Source: Rhipicephalus microplus
Taxonomy: Eukaryota; Arthropoda; Arachnida; Ixodida; Ixodidae
Direction of reading: 5' to 3'
DNA length: 64,000 bases
NCBI RefSeq assembly: GCF_043290135.1
Contig: NC_134700.1
Location: 236,705,088-236,769,087, forward strand
Shown: positions 10,226 to 20,520 of the stretch, piece by piece
Layout of the letters: every line of letters starts with the position of its first letter
Position numbering within the stretch: the stretch's first letter is position 1
Translations under genes and position numbers: made by a program
The notes under the pieces: generated by a model
What the model saw: only the letters and a program-made list of their open reading frames with translations
Told to the model about the DNA's origin: nothing
Database searches by the model: none

Positions 10226-12143
10226 AACACAAACTGTTGCAGAAACGATTCAAGAACTGGAGCACTGTTTCACGAAATGTTCGAGATGTCTCCTCCACCT
10301 AACGTATTTACTAATGTACTTGAAGAAATGAGATGTTTTCTCCATGTGATGCCCAGCACCATGCCAAAAATATAGACGTCAGGCTGTGGATTCGAGTTTG
10401 AACTAACCTCAGTGGCACACTGGGATGTCGATATACATTGTATAAAGCTGTGTTGACAAGATAAAAGAAGCTCCAATGCAGTGTATATGTACTGCTGTTT
10501 GGGAAGCTGCGTTTATTTAAGCACAAAACAAACATATTCTTTCATATGTATAATATTAGGTGGCCAAAAAGCCGAAATAAATCTGAAACGCAGCGTGACC
10601 TCAGCGTCCCTATACTAATACATTTTTACGCAACTAACATATATCGATCAGGCAATTTTTTTTTCTGCAAGGGATTTGTAGACGCTATTTACATTTTTTG
10701 GGATCAACGAACGAAGTGAGGATGTTCGAAGCAATATTTTTCCTCTAAATGTAGTGCATAGACCGCATCATTTTTTATCGCTCTAAATATGATTATGCCG
10801 CCATATCGGCCCTTTCCTAAGTAATAGCAACGCTTCACCGTCACGTCTGTTCAACAGGGTGTCATCATTTATCACTTAAAAGCGGATATATGAACGGCGG
10901 CCCCAATTTCCCTTCCTATCAAGGGGACATAACATTAATTCACCCACAACTACAATGTGGGAAAAACGTTCTTTGATAAATATCACCTGGTGGCCTGGGG
11001 AAGAGATAAATATTAATTAATAAATCAAATAAACGTGAGTGAGCGTAGTTCAGGGTCACAGGTATGCTGCTCAAGAATGGGGAATGGGATAAAGGTATTT
11101 TAAAGCTGGAAAGAGAGAAGAAACCTAGAGCCCTTAATGAAAGGAAACATATATAACAGGGAGTCATTCTATTGGCTATTTATCGAGCTTGACCGTGTTG
11201 CTTTTATTTTCATTTCCTCTCAGATGGCCCCCAATGATGTCTGCAATATCGCTTCCAAAAGTAGAGCGCGGCGTAGGTCAGTTGCATCAGGTTGCGTAAA
11301 AGATGACAGAAAGCGAAGGTCATGTTCCCACTTAGCACCATCCTCGGCAAAGCGGATTGTAAAGGGCAGCTGCTTGTCCCCTGGTGCCACCACAGTTCAT
11401 GCATATTTGCAGTAACCTAGCAATCCTTGTGCCAGAGCTGTTGTGGTAATCGGGAAGGAACTCGCAATGACGTATCTTTAAAAAACGCGCCTCCACATGA
11501 AATATGTAATTGATTGAACCAAGCATATCAATGTTGCGAAAAACCTGCAAGGAAAGAAAAAAAAAGCTGCCACCTTGCGCTAAGTGAATTACTTAAAAGA
11601 ATTCTAATTCGCCGGAATGGAACCATTGTAACACCTCTCGCAAATTATGTGAAAGACTATTCCACCACACTTAATGAAACGAAAACAGCTTGCCTCCACT
11701 CAATATTGGTTGTTCGAAAGGAAGGGTATGTTTCGTTCACTGTACATATTCTTAGGAAACCAGAGCAAATACTAAGTGGAGAGGTATTTTGTGGCCCGAC
11801 AGTGGCCACCATTTTTCCCACGTGCACAGGAGATTCACGTTCGTCAGAGGTGCGCAAGCTGTGGAAGCGCTTTCGCAAAGGAGAACATTTGCGCTTGCTT
11901 AGAGTCAAGTAACGCCAAGACGAGACCAAATCATGACGACGCAGCCGAAAAAAACTTTGCTGGCGCGTAGGCGTCCAAACATATTGGAGTGGTTCAGAAA
12001 TTCAACCTGTTTATCGCGTGGCTATCTTAAATTTGATGCTTATTAATTTGTTTTTCTCTGAAATAAACAGGTAACGCCCATGAGAACAAGTCTGACAACT
12101 TCGTGAACAGTGTATGTGACGAACCGGTTTTTTCATGTGGTTT
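10226..12143. other. No gene recognised
   Basis: Nearly 2 kb with short open frames on both strands (the longest about 130 codons, 11514-11912) but no recognisable domain, splice-flanked exon or transposon motif. Confidence 0.4.
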
Positions 12144-12158
12144 AACGGAGTGGAACTT

Positions 12159-12394
12159 GATTGATATGTGGGGTTTAACGTTCCAAAACCACCATATGAT
12201 TATGAGAGACGCTGTAGTGGAGGGCTCCGGAAATTTCGACCACCTGGGGTTCTTAAACGTGCGTCTAAATCTAAGCACACGGGCCTACAACGTTTCCGCC
12301 TCCATCGAAAAGGCAGCCGCCGCAGCCGGGATTTGATCCCGCGACCTGCGAGTCAGCAGCCGAGTACCTTAGCCACTGGACCACCCCGGCGGGG
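12159..12394 (-). mobile_element. Ruka-type tRNA-derived SINE, full length
   Basis: 236 bp flanked by a perfect 15-bp duplication, AACGGAGTGGAACTT, at 12144-12158 and 12395-12409. On the minus strand the 5' end has the pol III A box TGGTCCAGTGG and a B box (GGATCAAATCC), then the body, and ends in ...CACATATCAATC. Together these show a LINE-mobilised, tRNA-derived SINE. The B box has drifted from GGTTCGAATCC. Confidence 0.9.
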
Positions 12395-12619
12395 AACGGA
12401 GTGGAACTTCACCAAACGGTGATGCAGTTGAGTTCCTCTCCAATGCCGAAAACATATTACTGAAACGAGGAAATTTTCCTTCGTTGCAGCTAAGCGTACC
12501 GCGTTGGCGTGGAGTGGACCGTGGAGACACCGAACTAAAATACTCTGCTGCATTTCACGGCTCATTGAATATGCGCTCGTGTTGTGGAAACGAAGCAGAA
12601 AAAAAAGTAAAGGATCAAA

Positions 12620-13153
12620 ACGGAGAGGCGAGGGAGTTGGTACTGATCCGTAACAACATAAATGTTGCGTGAAAAAATACGGACCCGAAAGGGTACGTCA
12701 CAAGCGCTTATTCAACCCTGAAAGCGTTTATGCTTGAACCGAAAATATGTAACCCTTATACTAGGTGCATAACAAAACCCCGCGCATGCGCATTGTGGGT
12801 GAAACAAAAGGCACTAATACAAATCAAGAACACACCTCCTGAACACCCCTCCCCACCGGTCTACCCCCTTTCCATGCGTAGCGCGACTTCCATTTCCGAT
12901 AAGGCCGATGAAGGATTGCCAACGCACATGGGAGCCATCACGTTAATGTGATAGGCCTCGACAAGTTCTCGTGTCGTGGGATCGTAGTGTCTAAACAACA
13001 CCTCTGTGGCGGAGAATCGCCCTTCACATTGGCACTCAGCGCATTGCATGGCCAGGTGCGTTAGGGATCTTCCGCGCAAGGAAGACTGATGCTCCCTAAG
13101 ACGAATGTTTAAACATCAGCCTGTCTGGCCCACGTATACACGATCACACGACA
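12620..13153 (-). pseudogene. Penelope-like element 3' fragment with GIY-YIG remnant
   Basis: Reading the minus strand from 13153: GLSCDRVYVGQTG, a TGA stop, CLNIRLREHQSSLRGR, then THLAMQCAECQC, FRHYDPTTRELVEAYHIN and a stop near 12861. This is the second half of a PLE GIY-YIG endonuclease. The 3' UTR follows on the minus strand and ends near 12640 with ACCAACTCCCTCGCC, comparable to the TACCAACTGGCCC end of the PLE at 9.7 kb. Both 3' UTRs also share a GCGCT(T/C)GTG block. The 5' end lies inside a large inverted repeat. Confidence 0.75.
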
Positions 13154-13200
13154 GGCCAGACAGGCTGATATTTAAACATTCATCTTAGGGAGCATCAGTC
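13084..13200. repeat. Large imperfect hairpin at PLE 5' end
   Basis: Arms 13084-13130 and 13154-13200 are complementary over 47 bp with two mismatches, with a 23-bp spacer. Both arms encode the VGQTG-stop-LNI-LREH segment of the PLE endonuclease, in opposite directions. A further direct copy of the distal 21 bp follows at 13200-13220. Confidence 0.85.
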
Positions 13201-13220
13201 ATTCGTCTTAGGGAGCATCA

Positions 13221-13807
13221 AACGAGAGAAAAGTACAAATCTCATGCAGTGGTATGAGGCGCTCTGATTAAGTGCTTGCGATCTTCTATCACTAAGATAA
13301 ATTATCCTCACGGCATTCATTTGAACTTCCATGGAAGAAGATTATTGAAAAAGATGTAAAAAAAAGCGAACCTGGGTTGTCAGACTTTCTTTCTTTTCAT
13401 GTTGTGAGTCAATGAAAGTATATGTCAGCATTCCTCTTTTCCCCACGATAAAGTTTTATTACAAATCACGCCAACAGAGGAAAGATAAAGAAGAGAGGGA
13501 GAGGAAAAGGCCTTGCTTGCATAAAGTGCTACGCAATTAACTACAGAAGCCACCTCAACCACGAAACTTATGAGCTCATCCAGACCTTGATTCTTTTGTA
13601 TGACAGTAATTAACGATGAAGGATGTTGTTTATGAAATTCTCGATATATGCTAGTGCATCAAGCGATCATCTTTGCGCAAGTGACCACTCATTAATCTCA
13701 CAAATTACGGAAAGATGTTCCAGGTTTTTCACAAGCCGAGAGCTAAAGAACTGGTGGAATTAAGAACTTTCTTATATAAGCTTGTAGGAAGGAAGCAGAC
13801 AGAGAGA
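13221..13807. other. No gene recognised
   Basis: AT-rich and partly purine-rich (near 13470-13510). No motif recognised. Confidence 0.4.
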
Positions 13808-13935
13808 TAAGGCAGGGTAGTCAACCAGAAAGACATCCGGTTGGCTACCCTACACGAAGGGGGTTAGAGAAAGGGACACGAAAGATGAGAGAGAGGAAAG
13901 AAAGAAGAGAAGAAAAGAAAAAGAGAGAGACAGAC
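13808..13935 (-). mobile_element. I-clade LINE 3' UTR tail fragment
   Basis: On the minus strand this reads a pyrimidine-rich tract, GTAGGGTAGCCAACCGGA, a linker with a second GGTTGACTACCCTGCC block, then CT-rich sequence. The same order (CT tract, ACAGGGTAGC-AACC-G, partial inverted block, CT tract) ends the I-clade LINEs at 21.5 and 32.6 kb. Confidence 0.6.
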
Positions 13936-14384
13936 AGCAAATTCACTGCAGCGCGAAAAACTCCACTTTAAGTCAGAGGCGTCAGCACAAGCCCCTCACG
14001 GCTAGTTTTCACCTACGGCGCTTAAACGTGAAGCACAGAGCAATATTTATAGTGCTTTATGTTGCCCGCCATGATTCATGTTCCACAACATTTACCGTTT
14101 TGCACGTAAAAGTGCCACATTGAAGGGAGAGCTATCACCTTTGTGCTGTGAGAAAGCCATCGTTTTCGAAGAAGAAATGATAAGTGTCAGTGGCAAACTT
14201 TTCACGAAAACGATTAAACCAATGATACAACCAGGACACCAGAACACGAAGAGTTATTTTCGTATCTCGTGATTTCGACAACTGCGTAGCGTATCTCTAT
14301 TTTACTTTCAGGGACTATAGTAACCATCTAGTATTTACGTGCGTTGCACAGACAGCACATGGTAAAACTGACACTCCAGCTTTT

Positions 14385-14495
14385 GATTGATTGATATGTG
14401 GGGTTTAACGTCCCAAAACCACCATATGATTATGAGAGACGCCGTAGTGGAAGGCTCCGGAAATTTAGACCACCTGGGGTTCTTTAACGTGCACC
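14385..14495 (-). mobile_element. Ruka-type SINE, 5'-truncated
   Basis: 111 bp corresponding to the 3' half of the SINE, flanked by a perfect 13-bp duplication, CACTCCAGCTTTT, at 14372-14384 and 14496-14508. The tRNA-like head is missing, so this copy was truncated during insertion. Confidence 0.9.
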
Positions 14496-14512
14496 CACTC
14501 CAGCTTTTAGTT

Positions 14513-14566
14513 GTTCGAACTTGTGAAGATACAAGCATCCATGTTTGTATCTTCACAAGTTTGAAC
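14513..14566. repeat. Hairpin beside the truncated SINE
   Basis: 22-bp arms, 14513-14534 and 14545-14566, with one mismatch and a 10-nt loop. It starts 4 bp beyond the target duplication on the 5' side of the minus-strand SINE. Confidence 0.8.
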
Positions 14567-14599
14567 TGTGAAGGATATAGTACAGATGATAGTTCTTAC

Positions 14600-15154
14600 T
14601 TAGATTAACTTGCTCCCCTTAATTAAGGAGATGAAGCATGTTATATAGCGGTGCTTCTGAATTTCTATACTGACATTATTAGTTTTATTAACTTTAACGG
14701 AGGTTGTCTGCATCTTATATGCCCATATACTCCTTAGAGGCTCATTCCATGGCTTTGTATACACGCAGCAGCGGAATGTACATCCTGTTTTAACAGTTCC
14801 AATCAAAACTTCTGAAGAAGAACGTAATACTATACTACTAAGCAAGGCAATTATACTTGCTAAATGTTTTATGACATACAATGTTTCATTTCCTTTAAAT
14901 GGGACGACATGTACGCATAGATCATGCATTAAGTATAAAATGAGAGTGACTGTGATGGTTTCTGGCGACGTCACTGTGAAAATATCCTCGCACGTTTTTA
15001 TAGTACTGGAGATATCAAACGACCACTGACTTTCAGGGCGGGAATGAAAATTCGTACAAAATGCTCGCAAGAGCACCCTTGGGGCTGTGCGTGCACATTT
15101 CTTTTTTTTTAAACCCTTCTGCCTGGACCTACCAAACGAGCTATTGCGAAACAA
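14600..15154 (-). other. Unrecognised 184-codon open frame
   Basis: The minus strand is open for 184 codons in AT-rich DNA. There is a basic, Lys-rich N-terminus and one hydrophobic stretch (HLASIIALLSSIVLR). I recognise no family. No splice signals, promoter or homologous copy in the window supports it, so it could be chance, a lone exon, or part of an old repeat. Confidence 0.15.
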
Positions 15155-15874
15155 AACGTACTGAAGAAGAGAAAAACGTAACGTCTAACTGAGCGTCGTT
15201 GACGCAATACATTGGCTTTCACAGCACACAAGACTGCAGAAATTAAAGAATGTATACCTCAGAAAAAGCACCAAAAGAAAAACTACGTAAGAGGCCATCG
15301 ACCACAATGGCATCTAGAAGGAGGAAAAAAGGGGCTATATAAAAACCAGCAATGTAAGAGTATAGTAAAAAACGCAGGTCAAAGTGCAGGTTGACCACCA
15401 TGATTCAAAAGAAGAACAAAGGACTGATGTAACGAAATGGTGGTGCTTACAAAAAACCATTCACAAAGGGTACGAAGAGTATTAGGGTCGAAATGAAAGT
15501 CGTTGCTCAAAAGCCGGCCGCACGAATAGATGGTTTCCGGAGCGCGGACAGTAAACGCTGTTTTGTCGGTGGCGTCAGCAATTTTTTTCCTCTTTGTTGT
15601 TATTGTGTTTCGCGGTGAGCAGAAACGTTAGAGGCAAACGAAGGCAGATGCGATTGGCTGAAGAAATGGTTTGCCCAATATTTTTAGCTTTCGTAACTAG
15701 CAACATTTCAGCGACAGTAATGAGAAAAATGACGATGACTTTTGTCGCGGCAGTGCATAAATGCTTTACGTCGTCAATACTCTCTTATGTCATCATGACT
15801 GCTTGGAAGAGAAAGGACACACACACGCACAGCCGCAACGTCAGATGAAACTGCTAGAATGTACGTCGTGTCTC

Positions 15875-15876
<2 letters not shown>
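15155..15876. other. No gene recognised
   Basis: Mixed-composition DNA before the first TA array. No motif recognised. Confidence 0.4.

Positions 15877-15946
<70 letters not shown>
15877..15946. repeat. (AT)n microsatellite
   Basis: About 35 perfect AT units, directly abutting the putative LTR that starts at 15947. Confidence 0.95.
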
Positions 15947-15949
<3 letters not shown>

Positions 15950-17090
15950 CACAGAACGAGCGCTAAAAAAGGGCGTGACGCCAAATTCTTGCGACAACGG
16001 GTGGGAGAAACGCCGCGAAGTCAAAAGAAAAAAAAAGGAAAGAAAAAGAAAACAAACCGCCAAGGCTCCCCGGGCGCGCGCTCTCCCCGCAGAAGCGTGG
16101 CTTCATCGACGAACCTCCTCACCCCACAACGGCGGCCGAGCAAGCCCGCGATTTTTCTAGAACGAAGGAGGCGTGTCCACGCCGAGATGAGTCATCCGAC
16201 GCGGAGGGCAGTCGAACCGTCTCGCGCCCCTCCCCAGCCTTCGTTGCGCATCGCGCCGACGAAATGAGGAGAACTTTCTGGAAGGTGGCGCGGAAGGTAT
16301 TTAATCGAGCCGCCGAGACGAGAAAGCAGGAGGAGACGGAAGTGAGCGCCAGAGCGCGTAGGGATTCCGCCGTGTAGTCGGCGAAGGTTTTTGGTCCGTA
16401 GAGACGAAGCCGGAGATGAAGAGGATTTCCACCTGCTGGTGAAGGCTCGGGCTACAGGCAAGAGCGTGTGTTTACCGCTATCGAGCGAAGACCCGTGGCA
16501 ACAGCTGCGGGTGTGAAGCCGACGTGTTCCGGCGAAGAAGTCGAAGTTTGAAGAGTGGCCAATTGATGACGGGAGGTTTCCTGGAAGAGAAACTTCGAGA
16601 GTGTCGGAACGACAACAACGCTGGACTTTGAGTGAGTGATTCTCGGAAGAGTATCATCTCGACTTTGGTTCCAAGAACTTTGGACTGAATAGGTTTTCTA
16701 TCCCTTTAGTCTTTAAGTGTCTTGGTTGTTCAATGCATGCGACTGCATTGTAGTGCGTATTGTTGTCCGTGTCCGTTGTTTCACGTGTGGCTGATTGTAT
16801 TGTGTAGTACGTTGATTGATTGGCTTGATGGGTGACATATTGTATGCAACTATTGTGGAGTGTGCATTTTTGTGTATTGTTTTCGATCTGCCATTATTGA
16901 GAATATAATTTGTTTGTTTATCAACTCTCGGCTCTGACTTGTTCTTTGGGCCACAGCCGGCGTCCGCTGGCGCGCCAAAAAGGACCACTTCTAAATTGTC
17001 CACGCTTTCGTGGTGCGGTTCGGGGGGCCGATACTTCGGCTCTTGGAATTAGCCCGGCGATTGCCTCCCTAATTAACGGGACAGGTGAGA
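15947..17090 (+). mobile_element. Putative solo LTR inserted in a TA array
   Basis: An 1144-bp GC-richer block begins TGTCAC and ends GTGAGA, close to the TGTCAC...GTGACA ends of many Ty3/gypsy LTRs, with TATAT on both sides as a possible 5-bp duplication. There is a TATA-like TATTTAATCG near 16300 followed by GAG-rich sequence, and an A/T-rich poly(A)-like region near 16900. It has no coding capacity. Because the flanks are TA repeats, the duplication is weak evidence. Orientation is inferred from the TATA-like element. It could instead be another non-coding repeat. Confidence 0.5.
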
Positions 17091-17114
17091 TATATACATA
17101 TATATATATATATA
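17091..17114. repeat. (TA)n microsatellite remnant
   Basis: Short TA run between the putative LTR and the SINE; the middle part of a once continuous array. Confidence 0.85.
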
Positions 17115-17348
17115 GATTGATATGTGGGGTTTAACGTCCCTAAACCACCATATGATTATGAGAGACGCTGTAGTGGAGGGCTCCGGAAATTTGAACCACC
17201 TGGGGTTCTTTAACGTGCACCCAAATCTGAGCACACGGGCCTACTACATTTCCGCCTCCATCAGAAATGCAGCCGCCGCTGTGAGGATTCCAACCTGTGA
17301 CTTGCGGGTCAGCAGCCGAGTACGTTAGCCATTAGACCACCGCGACGA

Positions 17349-17351
<3 letters not shown>
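17115..17351 (-). mobile_element. Ruka-type SINE, full length, in TA array
   Basis: Minus-strand SINE with a recognisable A box (TGGTCTAATGG on the minus strand) and a degraded B box. It is flanked by TA repeats on both sides, so the duplication cannot be delimited exactly. Confidence 0.85.

Positions 17352-17406
<55 letters not shown>
17352..17406. repeat. (TA)n microsatellite
   Basis: About 27 TA units separating two SINE insertions. Confidence 0.9.
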
Positions 17407-17409
<3 letters not shown>

Positions 17410-17657
17410 GAAAGAAGTGTATACCTATGGGCTCGTTTTTTCCGTATTTTAACACCATCTTAATGAGATCTAACAGACAGTAATGCCTACGACCTTCGAA
17501 TAACGCGTTCGATGCTCGAACGCGTTATTCGAAGGTCGTAGGTTTGATTCCTGCCCACGGCTGGTTATTTTTTCATCCACTTTTCTTTCTTCTTATTTAC
17601 ATTCCATTGGATCTAATAACTTTCCCTGTACATTCCTTGGCATTACTGTCTGTTAGA

Positions 17658-17662
<5 letters not shown>
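17407..17662. mobile_element. Second tRNA-like SINE family, folded into an inverted repeat
   Basis: The right half reads GGTCGTAGGTTTGATTCCTG, with a pol III B box, then a T-rich body to 17662. The left half holds the reverse complement of its 3' end (24 bp, 17464-17487 against 17639-17662) directly joined to the reverse complement of its 5' part (27 bp, 17486-17512 against 17516-17542, 3-nt loop). About 96 nt of the body present on the right are missing on the left. It lies between two TA arrays. It looks like a SINE duplicated head-to-head and then partly deleted. Confidence 0.75.

Positions 17663-17716
<54 letters not shown>
17663..17716. repeat. (TA)n microsatellite
   Basis: 27 TA units; right-most piece of the split array. 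Confidence 0.9.
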
Positions 17717-17718
<2 letters not shown>

Positions 17719-18112
17719 CTTCAAGACACAACGTGCGTTGTAGCACAGTTGGCCGTGTGCCCACGCTTCGTCTGAAAACACAGGCGTAAAAATTCGAGTA
17801 CTTAGGTATGCCAATGATCGGGAGCCCTCCGACATGTGGCATATAATGAACACAACGGTTTTATATAAGCCGCATGAGGCTTCCACTGATAAAAAATATT
17901 TTAGACCAGTGAGAAGCTATTTTGTTTTTTCAGTGCACTGAGACACTGGACGCATTTGCGCACACAACAGCGGCCATGACAAAACAGTGCTTGAATGGCA
18001 GTTGTTACATATCCTGATAGACAATCATTGCTAGACGGTTACTGGTACAATTTTTCCCGTGACGTCAACGAACCTGCAAACAGTTGTAATAAACACGCTT
18101 CACTTTCGCTTT

Positions 18113-18352
18113 GATTGATATGTGGGGTTTAACGTCCCTAAACCACCATACGAGTATGAGAGACGCCGTACTGGAAGGGTCCGGAAATTTTGACCACCTG
18201 GGGTTCTTTAACGTGCGCCCAAATCTGAGCACACGGGCTTACAAAATTTCCGCCTCCATCGGAAATGCAGCCGCCGCAGCCGGGATTCGAACCCACGACC
18301 TGCGGGTCAGCAGCCAAGTACCTTAGCCACTAGACCACCGGGGCAGGGCACC
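18113..18352 (-). mobile_element. Ruka-type SINE, full length
   Basis: Minus-strand SINE, 240 bp, with A box TGGTCTAGTGG and B box GGTTCGAATCC. It is flanked by a 13-bp duplication with one mismatch (TCACTTTCGCTTT at 18100-18112 and TCACTTTTGCTTT at 18353-18365). Confidence 0.9.
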
Positions 18353-18365
18353 TCACTTTTGCTTT

Positions 18366-20520
18366 AAGATTTATTCCCACGAAATAGGAATGAACCACTT
18401 TTTTTTGCAAGGCTCTTCTCGTTTCCCTTTCAAACCATGTTAGCTGCATGAAGAAAAACAAGCGATGTTCTTGCCGCTGTGTCGCAAGTTGGCGCTTTTG
18501 ATCTGACTTTATGTGTAACCTGCTAGCCCGCCAGTACCTGTAAATGAAACTTGCATTTTATTATCTTTTTTATTACTTTTTCATTTTGTTCTTTACTAAT
18601 GATACATATGAGTTTGTGCGAATATCAGTTTTAAATCGAAACCGAACATTTTATATTGGCAGGAAATTGATATGATTTTCGAAGTTTCGAGTAGTTTGAC
18701 TGGACGAATATTTAAAACGTGACGAAGGCTGAAGGCGCCACTTTATTAGGGTGGGTGGCTAAAACTAACGCCAGCGTCGTAATAGTCTTTCATTAAAACT
18801 ATCACCGATATTATAGTTGTAAAACAAGTGCACGTTTCTTCTAAATAATGTCATGCCATTTCTGCACTGAACACGAACACACACCCGCACACACACACAC
18901 GCATACACGCCACACAGACACACACATATGGGAAAATTTTTCTAGTCCTTACTTCGCATTCAAACAGTAAGCAACGAAGGCGCGGACATCGTGCGTAGTT
19001 TGGTTACGTCCGTATTGCGCAAGCACCGTAAAACATTCCGACCTCGGTCGGTGAAAACCTCGGTGAATGACTACGCATGGGAAAATGTATTCATGCTGTG
19101 CAATTTCCAGTTCCACGTCACATCATTCGTTCAGAAACACTTGTAGTTGCAGCACGCTATTTAAACATACTGCGGAATGGCGCCCAAGGATCTTTTAGCC
19201 CGAAGCTCTGATTACGCTGAAGCATAACATTCGGTAGATTTCCACGAAAGGACGCACGTATTTATATTGTCGAAAATTTTTTACATTGTTTTGTGAGCTT
19301 CTACAAAATGCTGTTTTTCAAGTCGTAGTCGTCGGAGTCTGCTCTGGCGTCATGCACTTGACAATCGGGAGGGAAAACGAAAAACGCTGCTAATGTATAT
19401 ACCAATCTCAGGTTTCGCACTATTTGGGTCTGAGCAGCCCCAAACCGAGAATAGCTTTCCATTTTTCACGAAACGCTTTGCTAACACACATGTCTTGAAA
19501 GCTCAGTAGGGGACGAAGCTTCACGTTTTTGAATGTAAATTTTCTAACGCACATTTTATCCGCATCGCCATTCTTTGTAAAGCTTTTGTTTTGGTTCCCT
19601 TCAGATTCCAAACCTCGGCAAAATATGCCTGAAGGCATCAGTGTTATGTGAAAAATGTGCTTAGACAGCTCGCGCTTGAGGACAGAAAGCCAGAAAAGTC
19701 TTTTGTGGCGCGAGAAAAAAGCCTGAGCAAATACGAGGCTGCTGTGCGTACACAAGATTGCGTCCCAGATTTTTCTTTATTATAGTTTTCTAGCCTTTTA
19801 TTCGTGGTGATACATATGGCTTGCCACGCCTAGATTTCACGGATGCTCCAGCGTGCAAAGCTTAAATACAGAAATATTGTAGCATATCTGACGTCGAAAT
19901 GGTGCGTGCTAGAGAAACATCAAGGCAAAACGTTTTAGACCACTGTTTGCATCGACGCATTTTTGATGAGACAATGAATAGTCGTTTGCATTTATCCAAC
20001 TTTTGGCAGCTTTGATTCCAGTGGTGGAAAAAAATATTTCTTGGAGCGTCATAAAATGTGAAAATAGTATGCAGGCGAGCGCCGATGTTCTTTTATCGCT
20101 CACCCAGAATCGCAAAATGTATGACTTTTGCAATAAGGTGCACAATTGATGCATGATTTTTTTCTAAGCTTTTAATCACCAGGTTTATTTGAGTCAAGCT
20201 GTGGAATTCCCCTCCCTAATTTTATAAAATCATCAACCACAACGCAAGCATTCAAATCCAAAGATAGGAATACTTTTTGAACAACTGTCTTCATCCTAGT
20301 TATTTCTTTTTATTTTAGATCTATTATATTGCTCTTTTGCTTTGTATTGTAGTTACCTGTTTTTTAGGGCTACCCTTTTCTTCTTGTTTCTAATTATATA
20401 CGTATTTTTTCTATTGTATCTATTGTATTGATTTTCCCACTGTTCATTTTCTTTCTCACCGAAGGGACTGTAACCATTGAATTGCGTATATCTTTTTGCT
20501 CTGCTCTTGTTATACTTCTT
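18366..20520. other. No gene recognised; CA-rich patch near 18.87-18.93 kb
   Basis: AT-rich non-coding sequence. The only repeat is an imperfect ACAC patch around 18876-18930. Open frames of up to about 110 codons (19420-19755 minus) show no motif. Confidence 0.4.
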
